Assembly (NCBI GenBank): GCA_947495035.1 | Contig: CANLXI010000016.1 | Coordinates: 1 to 64,000 of the forward strand | Length of the DNA stretch: 64,000 bases | Source of the DNA: an uncultured Granulosicoccus sp. | GTDB lineage: Bacteria > Pseudomonadota > Gammaproteobacteria > Granulosicoccales > Granulosicoccaceae | Reading direction: 5' to 3' | Shown here: in pieces, positions 1 through 8,890 of the stretch | How the letters are laid out: each line of letters opens with the position of its first letter | Numbering within the stretch: position 1 is the stretch's first letter | Translations under genes and position numbers: made by a program | The notes under the pieces: generated by a model | What the model saw: the letters and a program-made list of their open reading frames with translations, nothing else | Databases searched by the model: none | Told to the model about the DNA's origin: nothing

Positions 1-3000
1 TGATCGGCGATTCCGTCACCATCAGAATCGGTCGGTTCAAGACTGTCATCAATGCCGTTTCCGTCCTGATCCGTACCGCCGGTGGCATCCACATCCAGCG
101 CATCATCGATGCCGTCGGCATCGCTGTCGGTGCCCAGCAGAGTCGGACTGCTTGTGTCTTCCTCGGCATCCGTACGTCCATCATTGTCCGAGTCCGTATC
201 CTGGTAATCGGGCACACCATCACCGTCCGAGTCCTGCGGCGAGGCCGGATTGTCACCGGCTTCGATGATGTCGGCAATGCCATCGTCATCGCTGTCGATG
301 TCCAGGTGATTCGGTTGATTGTCGCTATCGCTGTTCTCCGGCTCGAACGCATCGTCGATGCCATTGGCATTCAGATCATCACCACCAGTCTCGTCCACAT
401 CCAGCGCATCGTCGATGCCATCGGCATCCGAATCGCTCAGGGCGAGCACCGGGCTGACACTGTCTTCCTGATCATCGCTCAGCGTATCGTTGTCCGAGTC
501 CGTGTCCAGGTAATCGGGCACACCATCACCGTCGAAGTCGGCATCGGTCTCGTAGATATCCACGATGCCATCGGCATCACTGTCGATATCCAGATGGTCC
601 GGCGTACCGTCACCGTCCGTATCGGTCGGCTCCGTGGCATCATCCACACCGTTGCCATCGACATCATCACCGCCGGTGGCATCCACATCCAGCACATCGT
701 CAATGCCGTCATTGTCACTGTCCACACCGCTCAGGGTCGGACTGGTACTGTCCTCTGCATCATCGGTAATGCCGTCGTTGTCAGAGTCGGTGTCCAGGTA
801 ATCCGGTGTTCCATCCCCGTCACTGTCACCCGTGCCCTCCAGTACATCGATGATGCCATCGTTGTCACTGTCCACATCGCGGCTGTCCGACACACCGTCA
901 TTGTCACTGTCCGCCGGTTCGAATGCATCGTCGATGCCGTTGCCGTTCACATCATCGCCACCGGTTTCATCCACATCCAGCGCATCATCGATACCATCGG
1001 CATCACTGTCAGTGCCCAGCAGGGTCGGACTGCTTGTGTCTTCCTCGGCATCCGTACGTCCGTCGTTGTCCGAGTCCGTGTCCTGGTAATCGGGCACACC
1101 GTCACCGTCCGAGTCCTGCGGCGAGGCCGGGTTGTCACCGGCTTCGATGATGTCGGCAATGCCATCATCATCGCTGTCGATGTCCAGATGGTTCGGTTGA
1201 TTGTCGCTATCGCTGTTCTCCGGCTCGAACGCATCGTCGATGCCATTGGCATTCAGATCATCACCACCGGTCTCGTCCACATCCAGCGCATCATCGATAC
1301 CATCGGCATCCGCATCGCTCAGAGCCAATACCGGGCTGACACTGTCTTCCTGATCATCGCTCAGCGTATCGTTGTCCGAGTCCGTGTCCAGGTAATCGGG
1401 CACACCATCACCGTCGAAGTCGGCATCGGTCTCGTAGATGTCCACGATGCCATCGGCATCACTGTCGATATCCAGATGGTCCGGCGTACCATCACCGTCC
1501 GTATCGGTCGGCTCCGTGGCATCATCCACACCGTTGCCATCGACATCATTACCGCCGGTGGCATTCACATCCAGCACATCGTCAATACCGTCATTGTCAC
1601 TGTCCACACCACTCAGGGTCGGACTGGTACTGTCCTCTGCATCATCGGTAATGCCGTCGTTGTCAGAGTCGGTGTCCAGGTAATCCGGTGTTCCATCCCC
1701 GTCACTGTCACCCGTGCCCTCCAATACATCGATGATGCCATCGTTGTCGCTGTCCACATCGCGGCTGTCCGCCAGTCCATCGCTGTCACTGTCCGTGGGT
1801 TCGAATGCATCGTCGATGCCGTTGGCATTCAGATCATCGCCACCGGTCTCATCCACATCCAGCGCATCATCGATACCATCGGCATCGCTGTCAGTGCCCA
1901 GCAGGGTCGGACTGCTTGTGTCTTCCTCGGCATCCGTACGCCCGTCGTTGTCCGAGTCGGTGTCCTGGTAATCGGGCACACCGTCACCGTCGGAATCCTG
2001 CGGCGAGGCCAGGTTGTCACCGGCTTCGATGATGTCGGCAATGCCATCGTCATCGCTGTCGATGTCCAGATGATTCGGTTGATTGTCGCTATCGCTGTTC
2101 TCCGGCTCGAACGCATCATCAATGCCATTGGCATTCAGATCATCACCACCGGTTTCGTCCACATCCAGCGCATCGTCGATACCATCGGCATCCGAATCGC
2201 TCAGGGCCAATACCGGGCTGACACTGTCTTCCTGATCATCGCTCAGCGTATCGTTGTCCGAGTCCGTGTCCAGGTAATCGGGCACACCATCACCGTCGAA
2301 GTCCGCATCGGTCTCGTAGATGTCCACGATGCCATCGGCATCACTGTCGATGTCCTTGTAATCCGGCGTACCGTCACCGTCCGTATCGGTCGGCTCGGTG
2401 GCATCATCCACACCATTGCCATCAAGATCATCACCGCCGGTGGCATCCACATCCAGCACATCGTCAATGCCGTCATTGTCACTGTCCACACCACTCAGGG
2501 TCGGACTGGTACTGTCCTCTGCATCATCGGCAATACCGTCGTTGTCAGAGTCGGTGTCCAGGTAATCCGGTGTTCCATCCCCGTCACTGTCACCCGTGCC
2601 CTCCAATACATCGATGATGCCATCGTTGTCGCTGTCCACATCGCGGCTGTCCGCCAGTCCATCGCTGTCACTGTCCGTGGGTTCGAATACATCGTCGATG
2701 CCGTTGGCATTCAGATCATCGCCACCGGTCTCATCCACATCCAGCGCATCATCGACACCATCGGCATCGCTGTCAGTGCCCAGCAGAGTCGGACTGCTTG
2801 TGTCTTCCTCGGCATCCGTACGCCCGTCGTTGTCCGAGTCGGTGTCCTGGTAATCGGGCACACCGTCACCGTCGGAATCCTGCGGCGAGGCCGGGTTGTC
2901 ACCGGCTTCGATGATGTCGGCAATGCCATCATCATCGCTGTCGATGTCCAGATGGTTCGGTTGATTGTCGCTATCGCTGTTCTCCGGCTCGAACGCATCA

Positions 3001-4750
3001 TCAATGCCATTGGCATTCAGATCATCACCACCGGTTTCGTCCACATCCAGCGCATCGTCGATACCATCGGCATCCGAATCGCTCAGGGCCAATACCGGGC
3101 TGACACTGTCTTCCTGATCATCACTCAGCGTATCGTTGTCCGAGTCCGTGTCCAGGTAATCGGGCACACCATCACCGTCGAAGTCGGCATCGGTCTCGTA
3201 GATGTCCACGATGCCATCGGCATCACTGTCGATATCCAGATGGTCCGGCGTACCGTCACCGTCCGTGTCGGTCGGCTCGGTGGCATCATCCACACCGTTG
3301 CCATCGACATCATCACCGCCGGTGGCATTCACATCCAGCACATCGTCAATGCCGTCATTGTCGCTGTCCACACCGCTCAGGGTCGGACTGGTACTGTCCT
3401 CTGCATCATCGGTAATGCCGTCGTTGTCAGAGTCGGTATCCAGGTAATCCGGCGTCCCATCCCCGTCACTGTCACCAGCACCCTCCAGCACATCGATGAT
3501 GCCATCGTTGTCGCTGTCCACATCGCGGCTGTCCGACACACCGTCATTGTCACTGTCCGTGGGTTCGAATGCATCGTCGATGCCGTTGGCATTCAGATCA
3601 TCGCCACCCGTCTCATTCACATCCAGTGCGTCATCGATGCCATCGGCATCACTGTCAGTGCCCAGCAGGGTCGGACTGCTTGTATCTTCCTCGGCATCCG
3701 TACGTCCATCGTTGTCCGAGTCCGTGTCCAGATAATCGGGCACACCATCACCGTCCGAATCCCGAGGTGACGCCGGATTGGGTCCAACCTCGATGATATC
3801 GGCAATGCCATCATCATCACTGTCGATGTCCTTGTAATCCGGCGTACCGTCACCGTCCGTGTCGGTTGGCTCGGTGGCATCATCCACACCATTGCCATCA
3901 AGATCATCACCGCCGGTGGCATTCACATCCAGCACATCGTCGATGCCGTCATTGTCGCTGTCCACACCGCTCAGGGTCGGACTGGTACTGTCCTCTGCAC
4001 CATCGGCAATACCGTCATTGTCAGAGTCGGTATCCAGGTAATCCGGCGTCCCATCCCCGTCACTGTCACCGCTGCCTTCCAGCACATCGATGATGCCATC
4101 GTTGTCACTGTCCACATCGCGGCTGTCCGCCAGTCCGTCGTTGTCACTGTCCGTAGGTTCGAACGCATCGTCGATGCCGTTGGCATTCAGATCATCACCA
4201 CCGGTCTCATTCACATCCAGCGCATCATCGATACCATCGGCATCACTGTCAGTACCCAGCAGGGTCGGACTGCGTGTGTCTTCCTCGGCATCCGTACGCC
4301 CATCGTTGTCCGAGTCGGTATCCAGATAATCGGGCACACCATCACCGTCCGAATCCCGGGGTGACGCCGGATTGTCGCCAACCTCGATGATGTCGGCAAT
4401 GCCATCACCATCACTGTCGATATCACGGTAATCATCGACGCCATCATTGTCCGTATCCGTCGGCTGAGTCGAATCATCCACGCCGTCAGCATTGACATCG
4501 GGGCCACCCGTGATGCTGGCATCCACGGCATCATCAATACCGTCTCCATCAGCATCAAGCGCACTCAGTACGGGGCTATCGGCATCCTCATCAGCATCCG
4601 GTATGCCGTCGTTGTCACTATCGGTGTCCAGACTGTCCTGGAGTCCATCACCATCGCTGTCGGCAGTACCTTCAACCGCATCGGCAATGCCATCGTTGTC
4701 ATCATCCAGATCGTCCAGATCACGAATGCGATCCGAGTCGGTATCACGTT
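1..4750 (-). repeat. Nested tandem repeats: 882-bp super-repeat built of three ~294-bp TSP3 modules
   Basis: An anchor in the repeat (the TCAGGGT/TCAGGGC element and its variants) recurs near 139, 439, 733, 1021, 1321, 1615, 1903, 2203, 2497, 2785, 3085, 3379, 3667, 3973, 4261 and 4567. Three module types are distinguishable by the sequence after the anchor; spacings cycle 300, 294 and 288 bp, so the same module type returns exactly every 882 bp (439, 1321, 2203, 3085). Copies of the super-repeat differ at only scattered positions, which suggests recent tandem amplification. The two or three modules nearest the N-terminus are more diverged and lack the third module type. Confidence 0.93.
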
Positions 4751-6542
4751 CCACCGTACTGGAGTGATATCGTTCCTGTGACGTGTAATCGGCGGCAACG
4801 AAGTCCGTGTATGTCACGGTAACGACATCATCAATCCGCGTAACCAGCGTTCCGTCGTTATCAGTACCTGCAGATGCTCCCTCAGTGGTAGGCAACTCCC
4901 CTTCAAACACACCGGAATTGATCGATGTCTCGGTCAATTCAAGCGTTTCGGTCTCTCCCGTATCATCGTTCACGATACTGACAACCACGACGTCCAGCAC
5001 GCCGGAATCCTGGTCAAGATCCGGATCGGTGACGCTGACCCTGTAGGTGAGGCCGGGGCTTATATAGGTATCTCCCGTTACCGTACCATCGTAATTGACT
5101 TGCAGATCATCATTCGCGATGACCGCGGCCGCAGCGTTGGCCGTGGTCGCCAGTCCATAGACATACGTGTCGATATAGCGATTGTTACCAAAACCGTCAC
5201 TCGTGAAATTTCCCCAGGTGTGATGACCCTCTGGCGTCGTGGACAAGGCACCTCCAGGCGTGTTGCTGGTACCTTCGTTGCCACCTATCAACGTCACATC
5301 ATCCCAGAAGACTCTCGCAGCCTCGGTACTGCCATCATCATTGGCCTGATGAACGGTCAGACCCTGACTGGTTCCGCCACTGGACTCTGCATCATTGGCA
5401 ATGAAATGATACTCACCCATGTGTATTTCGACATGGGTGTTGTAGGTGCCCTCTGGCGGTGTATTGCCGTTGGAGTCCTTGCCATCCCAGGGCACTCTGT
5501 TGAGACCATTGACGGCAGGACCCAGAAGCTGTCTGTCGCCGGCGTTGCCGAATACGCCGTCTTCATTCAGATCGATCAATATCGAATAGGTACCTGTGAC
5601 ATCCGTCGTGAATTCGTAGAAACCGCTGTCCTGAACATTGACGGTTCCTCCAGGAGAGATGGCGTTATCCTGACCATCGCTGTCGACAAACCGCACACCC
5701 GAGATATCAGGTGGAACCGTCGGTGCGGGGTACGCAACTTCCGGATAACTGACATACATCGGATGTTCGTAGGTGACTGTATCCACGGACCTGTCAAACG
5801 TACTGTAGCCAGAGTTCGGTGCATCAACACCGATCGAGTTCGCCAACAGGTTGTAGCCAAAGCCGGCAAACTTGTTCAGATCCAGCTTCCAGACATAATT
5901 CGTGTTCGGTCGACCGCCCGGTACCAGAGGGTAGTAATCGGCATCGGTGGAATTGATCTCTGCAAAGCCACCGGCATTGAAGCCGAAGGTATAGCCCCAC
6001 AAACGTCCGCCTGTTTCCATGGGGTCCGGATCAGTGGCAATATCGGGCGTGACGGTAATATCGTAGCGCTCGAAATAGCTGTCAAACTCGATTTGACTCG
6101 TATTCTGCAGTTCCAGCCGGTAGGTACCGCTCTCCAGAGTGACGTATCGAAGCGGATTGGGCAGCGGCGCATTCATCGGATCACTACAACTCAGCGTCCC
6201 GTTCGCCTGGCTTTGCGTACTGACCGGCGTGACATCATCGGATGGCGCAAAGATCGAGACCGATATGTCATCGCTGAAAGCGGTACCACACAGCGAGATA
6301 TTGATGACTTCGCCAATGGTCAGAATATCGACATAGAGCGAGGCTGAAACGCCATCAGTTGCATAGCCGCTTGACTGGACACCTTCATGGTCCAGCAGGC
6401 GCTGGCCAAAGCCCATTTGTACAACGCCTTCCGCATGGACCTGCTGCGTCTGCGTCAGCGCCATTGCCACCGCACAGGCACAAGCTGTCGGACGCCATAT
6501 GTGCAGAAATCCGTGGTTCGCAGGTTTCAAGAATCTGAACAT
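1..6542 (-). CDS. Giant secreted TSP3-repeat calcium-binding protein (N-terminal 2180 residues; stop off left edge)
   Basis: An open minus-strand frame runs from an ATG at 6542 to the left edge without a stop, so the C-terminus is missing. Residues 1 to about 43 look like a long signal peptide: a basic start (MFRFLKP), then an Ala/Val/Leu-rich core and a VHA-type cleavage site. Residues up to about 595 are non-repetitive and contain an Asp-rich NEDGVFG stretch, a FlgD-like WDGKDSNGN turn and a DPDLDQDSG segment. From about residue 598 onward the protein is almost entirely D-x-D-x-D-G calcium-binding repeats of the thrombospondin type 3 kind (for example DSDGDGVPDYLDTDSDNDG), organised in modules of 96-102 residues. 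Such proteins in Gram-negative bacteria are usually cell-surface or outer-membrane-associated; a C-terminal anchoring or secretion domain may lie outside the window. The exact start is uncertain because the Shine-Dalgarno is weak. Frame and family are very secure; function (adhesion or surface matrix) is inferred. Confidence 0.9.
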   Translation of the reverse strand, partial: MFRFLKPANHGFLHIWRPTACACAVAMALTQTQQVHAEGVVQMGFGQRLLDHEGVQSSGYATDGVSASLYVDILTIGEVINISLCGTAFSDDISVSIFAPSDDVTPVSTQSQANGTLSCSDPMNAPLPNPLRYVTLESGTYRLELQNTSQIEFDSYFERYDITVTPDIATDPDPMETGGRLWGYTFGFNAGGFAEINSTDADYYPLVPGGRPNTNYVWKLDLNKFAGFGYNLLANSIGVDAPNSGYSTFDRSVDTVTYEHPMYVSYPEVAYPAPTVPPDISGVRFVDSDGQDNAISPGGTVNVQDSGFYEFTTDVTGTYSILIDLNEDGVFGNAGDRQLLGPAVNGLNRVPWDGKDSNGNTPPEGTYNTHVEIHMGEYHFIANDAESSGGTSQGLTVHQANDDGSTEAARVFWDDVTLIGGNEGTSNTPGGALSTTPEGHHTWGNFTSDGFGNNRYIDTYVYGLATTANAAAAVIANDDLQVNYDGTVTGDTYISPGLTYRVSVTDPDLDQDSGVLDVVVVSIVNDDTGETETLELTETSINSGVFEGELPTTEGASAGTDNDGTLVTRIDDVVTVTYTDFVAADYTSQERYHSSTVERDTDSDRIRDLDDLDDDNDGIADAVEGTADSDGDGLQDSLDTDSDNDGIPDADEDADSPVLSALDADGDGIDDAVDASITGGPDVNADGVDDSTQPTDTDNDGVDDYRDIDSDGDGIADIIEVGDNPASPRDSDGDGVPDYLDTDSDNDGRTDAEEDTRSPTLLGTDSDADGIDDALDVNETGGDDLNANGIDDAFEPTDSDNDGLADSRDVDSDNDGIIDVLEGSGDSDGDGTPDYLDTDSDNDGIADGAEDSTSPTLSGVDSDNDGIDDVLDVNATGGDDLDGNGVDDATEPTDTDGDGTPDYKDIDSDDDGIADIIEVGPNPASPRDSDGDGVPDYLDTDSDNDGRTDAEEDTSSPTLLGTDSDADGIDDALDVNETGGDDLNANGIDDAFEPTDSDNDGVSDSRDVDSDNDGIIDVLEGAGDSDGDGTPDYLDTDSDNDGITDDAEDSTSPTLSGVDSDNDGIDDVLDVNATGGDDVDGNGVDDATEPTDTDGDGTPDHLDIDSDADGIVDIYETDADFDGDGVPDYLDTDSDNDTLSDDQEDSVSPVLALSDSDADGIDDALDVDETGGDDLNANGIDDAFEPENSDSDNQPNHLDIDSDDDGIADIIEAGDNPASPQDSDGDGVPDYQDTDSDNDGRTDAEEDTSSPTLLGTDSDADGVDDALDVDETGGDDLNANGIDDVFEPTDSDSDGLADSRDVDSDNDGIIDVLEGTGDSDGDGTPDYLDTDSDNDGIADDAEDSTSPTLSGVDSDNDGIDDVLDVDATGGDDLDGNGVDDATEPTDTDGDGTPDYKDIDSDADGIVDIYETDADFDGDGVPDYLDTDSDNDTLSDDQEDSVSPVLALSDSDADGIDDALDVDETGGDDLNANGIDDAFEPENSDSDNQPNHLDIDSDDDGIADIIEAGDNLASPQDSDGDGVPDYQDTDSDNDGRTDAEEDTSSPTLLGTDSDADGIDDALDVDETGGDDLNANGIDDAFEPTDSDSDGLADSRDVDSDNDGIIDVLEGTGDSDGDGTPDYLDTDSDNDGITDDAEDSTSPTLSGVDSDNDGIDDVLDVNATGGNDVDGNGVDDATEPTDTDGDGTPDHLDIDSDADGIVDIYETDADFDGDGVPDYLDTDSDNDTLSDDQEDSVSPVLALSDADADGIDDALDVDETGGDDLNANGIDDAFEPENSDSDNQPNHLDIDSDDDGIADIIEAGDNPASPQDSDGDGVPDYQDTDSDNDGRTDAEEDTSSPTLLGTDSDADGIDDALDVDETGGDDVNGNGIDDAFEPADSDNDGVSDSRDVDSDNDGIIDVLEGTGDSDGDGTPDYLDTDSDNDGITDDAEDSTSPTLSGVDSDNDGIDDVLDVDATGGDDVDGNGVDDATEPTDTDGDGTPDHLDIDSDADGIVDIYETDADFDGDGVPDYLDTDSDNDTLSDDQEDSVSPVLALSDSDADGIDDALDVDETGGDDLNANGIDDAFEPENSDSDNQPNHLDIDSDDDGIADIIEAGDNPASPQDSDGDGVPDYQDTDSDNDGRTDAEEDTSSPTLLGTDSDADGIDDALDVDATGGTDQDGNGIDDSLEPTDSDGDGIAD

Positions 6543-6659
6543 GAATGCACTCTGAGCGATCGTCGATGAATGGCACGAAATCCAAACGCACCATGACTCG
6601 GTACCGGACAAGCAATCCACTATCCAGAAGCTTCTGCAGGGGTCATGATTTGCAATTCT

Positions 6660-6672
6660 GTAACACTGTTAC
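6660..6672. promoter_or_regulatory. 13-bp inverted repeat upstream of the TSP3 gene
   Basis: GTAAC-ACT-GTTAC is a perfect 5-bp-arm inverted repeat about 120 bp upstream of the giant gene's start. It could be an operator or part of its promoter region. The interval 6543-6783 otherwise shows no gene. Low confidence, since arms of this length arise by chance. Confidence 0.25.
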
Positions 6673-6783
6673 GCTACCAGTGTGCAGCAGTTCCCTTGAT
6701 GGCGCAGGAAAGCGTGAACTGGTACAGGTCGGTGAGCACAGACGAATACTCAGCTACCATGGCAGACACCATCGACGAAACCT

Positions 6784-7770
6784 TCAAGCCGTTCGTCTGA
6801 CAATGAACCTGGCGGTGATACCCTCTCCAGACTCCGCCACGCTTGTATCCTCACCGGTGATCATCCGCATCGCACAGCGAGCCACCTCATCGCCGGATAA
6901 CGCAATGGTTGTCACCCCACCGCAAATCCACTGATGAAACGCGGGGTCACCGTAACCGACAAAGGCCAGCTGCTCCGGCAAGGCGATACTGCGCTCCAGA
7001 CACGCATTCAAGGCACCACTGGATAATTCGAAGCCACCACAGATCAACGCATCAGGCCCCTTGTCCATATCGAGCAATGCCAGCGCGCACTCATGACCAA
7101 CCCTCTGGCCCGGCGATCCCGTGAAGACCAGCTCGTCATGAATATCCAGGCCGTTCTCGGCCAGCCCCCGGGTGAATGCGCGCAGACGCAGCCGACCAGA
7201 GGACAGGGCCTCGGCTCCGCCAATGTAGGCAATGCGTGAATGCCCCTGACTCTGCAGATGCGCCACTGCCTGCCTGATCGCCAGATCGTCGTGGATCATC
7301 AGATCGCCCCTGCTGGTCTCACCCTCGACGGTTCGAATCAGATTGATCAGATCGGGACCATTGACAGGATAGGGTGCCTGTCCCTCACGCCTGGGAGCGG
7401 GCACCCGCAGGACAATGCGTACCTGCAGTGCCTGCAAGCGCGTCAGGCACTGCACCTCCTGCGCGATGTCATCACCGGTCAGGTGGATGACCAGATCGAA
7501 GCCGGCCTCGGCACACATCAGGCTCAGAGCATTGGCAAATCGCGCATAGAAATCGTTGACGATATTCGGCAGCAGCAGCCCAACGATGGCAGTCGGATCG
7601 CCGCGCATGGCACTGGCTGCCGAACTTCTCACATAGCCCACCTGCTCGGCGTAATCGCAGATTTTCTGCCGTGTCGCCGGATTGACCTGCTTGCTGCCGG
7701 ACAAGGCCCTGGAGACCGTCATGTGCGAGATTCCGAGATCTCTTGCGATGGACTTGATCGTTACCCGCAC
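6784..7770 (-). CDS. LacI-family transcriptional regulator
   Basis: This 328-residue protein has the full LacI layout. The N-terminal helix-turn-helix (residues about 3-25, with VTIKSIARDLGISHMTVSRA) is followed by the hinge-helix region near residue 50-58 (SSAASAMRG) and a periplasmic-binding-protein-like effector domain (residues about 60-325). It is transcribed away from the kinase/enolase-like/SDR operon and shares a 118-bp intergenic region with it. A perfect palindrome lies in the operon promoter, so the protein most likely represses that operon and is released by a pathway intermediate. The effector cannot be read from the sequence. Length is normal for the family and there is no sign of truncation. 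Confidence 0.92.
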   Translation of the reverse strand: MRVTIKSIARDLGISHMTVSRALSGSKQVNPATRQKICDYAEQVGYVRSSAASAMRGDPTAIVGLLLPNIVNDFYARFANALSLMCAEAGFDLVIHLTGDDIAQEVQCLTRLQALQVRIVLRVPAPRREGQAPYPVNGPDLINLIRTVEGETSRGDLMIHDDLAIRQAVAHLQSQGHSRIAYIGGAEALSSGRLRLRAFTRGLAENGLDIHDELVFTGSPGQRVGHECALALLDMDKGPDALICGGFELSSGALNACLERSIALPEQLAFVGYGDPAFHQWICGGVTTIALSGDEVARCAMRMITGEDTSVAESGEGITARFIVRRTA

Positions 7771-7821
7771 GGCCGTGTTCCTGATGGCTGTCTGTCAACG
7801 ATCATTCTTTCATAATCCGTG

Positions 7822-7864
7822 TTGACAGCCACAACTATTTGCCTCATTATGTTCACGTGAACAT
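7822..7864 (+). promoter_or_regulatory. Sigma-70 promoter with LacI-type operator
   Basis: A perfect -35 TTGACA (7822-7827) is followed after 17 bp by CATTAT (7845-7850). A perfect 16-bp palindrome, ATGTTCACGTGAACAT (7849-7864), overlaps the end of the -10 and the likely transcription start. The central CG and fully symmetric half-sites are typical of LacI-family operators. This position would block RNA polymerase, so repression of the downstream operon by the adjacent LacI protein is the natural reading. Confidence 0.8.
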
Positions 7865-7888
7865 CAAAGATAACAGGAATCCATCCGC

Positions 7889-8890
7889 ATGCCGGAATTC
7901 GAACGACGCTGCCGGTCTCTGCTGAGCTCCCTCGGTTTGTGCCAGCCTGAGGACATACACACCATCCGACGACTCAGCGGCGGCGTGGCATCCGACATTG
8001 CGGCCGTGTCTTTCGCGGAACAGACCGTCTGCGTGAAATTCGCTCTCGAGAAGCTAAAAGTGCAGGAAGACTGGTTTGCGCCGGAACATCGTGGCAAGGC
8101 CGAGTTCGCCTGGTTGCAGGCAGCTGGCCGCATCGTGCCTGATGCCGTACCGATGCTGCATGGCTGGAGTGACGCCGACAACGGTTTTGCCATGGAGTTT
8201 CTGGACCACCCTGATATCCGCTTGTGGAAAACCGAACTACTGAACGGTTGCGAGGACACCGGCGAAGCAACTGCAGTCGCCGATACCCTGGGCCGTATCC
8301 ACGCAGCGTCCACTTCGGACGGTTTTGACCACTCACCTTTCGACAACAGCGCAGATTTCGAATCCTTGCGCCTGGAGCCCTACCTGCGCTTCACTGCCAG
8401 ACAGCACCCTGACATCGCTGCAACCCTGAACGCTCTGGCGGATCAGCTCGCAGCGTCCAGACAGGTATTGATTCACGGCGACGTCAGCCCGAAGAACATC
8501 TTGTTGCGCAATGACAAGCCAGTGATACTCGATGCCGAATGCGCAACCATGGGAGATCCATGCTTCGATGTCGCCTTCGCACTCAATCATCTGTTACTCA
8601 AGTCCTTCCACTTGCCGCAGTGCCGCTCGAAGCTGCGACAGGCAGCACGCCGATTCTGGGCGCAGTACGCCCCTCACATCTGCTGGGAAGATGCGCGATA
8701 TCTCGAATCCCGGACCGTCAGACTGCTACCGGCTTTGATGCTGGCACGCATTGACGGCAAGTCGCCGGTCGAGTATCTCGACGATGACAGGCAACGCCAG
8801 GTGCGACAGTGCGCCCTGGCATTGATCAGGCACCCGACAGACACGCTGACACAGTTTCTGGAATCCGAACCCATGAATACAAGACCATGA
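7889..8890 (+). CDS. APH-like small-molecule kinase (aminoglycoside phosphotransferase family)
   Basis: The 333-residue protein carries the APH/choline-kinase fold signatures: an N-terminal lobe with CVKFALE (ATP-anchoring lysine), the catalytic loop HGDVSPKNIL (Brenner motif H-G-D-x-x-x-x-N, about residues 193-202) and the metal-binding DAE segment just after it. It is the first gene behind the LacI-type operator and its TGA overlaps the next ATG in an ATGA arrangement. In this setting a catabolic kinase for a sugar-acid or alcohol-like substrate is more likely than antibiotic resistance, but the substrate is unknown. An AGGA-like ribosome site sits about 10 bp upstream of the ATG. Confidence 0.85.
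   Translation: MPEFERRCRSLLSSLGLCQPEDIHTIRRLSGGVASDIAAVSFAEQTVCVKFALEKLKVQEDWFAPEHRGKAEFAWLQAAGRIVPDAVPMLHGWSDADNGFAMEFLDHPDIRLWKTELLNGCEDTGEATAVADTLGRIHAASTSDGFDHSPFDNSADFESLRLEPYLRFTARQHPDIAATLNALADQLAASRQVLIHGDVSPKNILLRNDKPVILDAECATMGDPCFDVAFALNHLLLKSFHLPQCRSKLRQAARRFWAQYAPHICWEDARYLESRTVRLLPALMLARIDGKSPVEYLDDDRQRQVRQCALALIRHPTDTLTQFLESEPMNTRP

Noticed and set aside
306..3770. A 1154-codon open frame on the plus strand across the TSP3 repeats
   Set aside because: It is the antisense shadow of the minus-strand Asp-rich repeats. Its Ile/Val/Arg-rich periodic translation has no start context, and the opposite frame carries the D-x-D-x-D-G motifs and a signal peptide.
7889..8890. Aminoglycoside resistance gene
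   Set aside because: The fold is shared with many catabolic kinases, and the gene sits in a LacI-controlled operon with an enolase-like enzyme and SDR, so resistance is unlikely.
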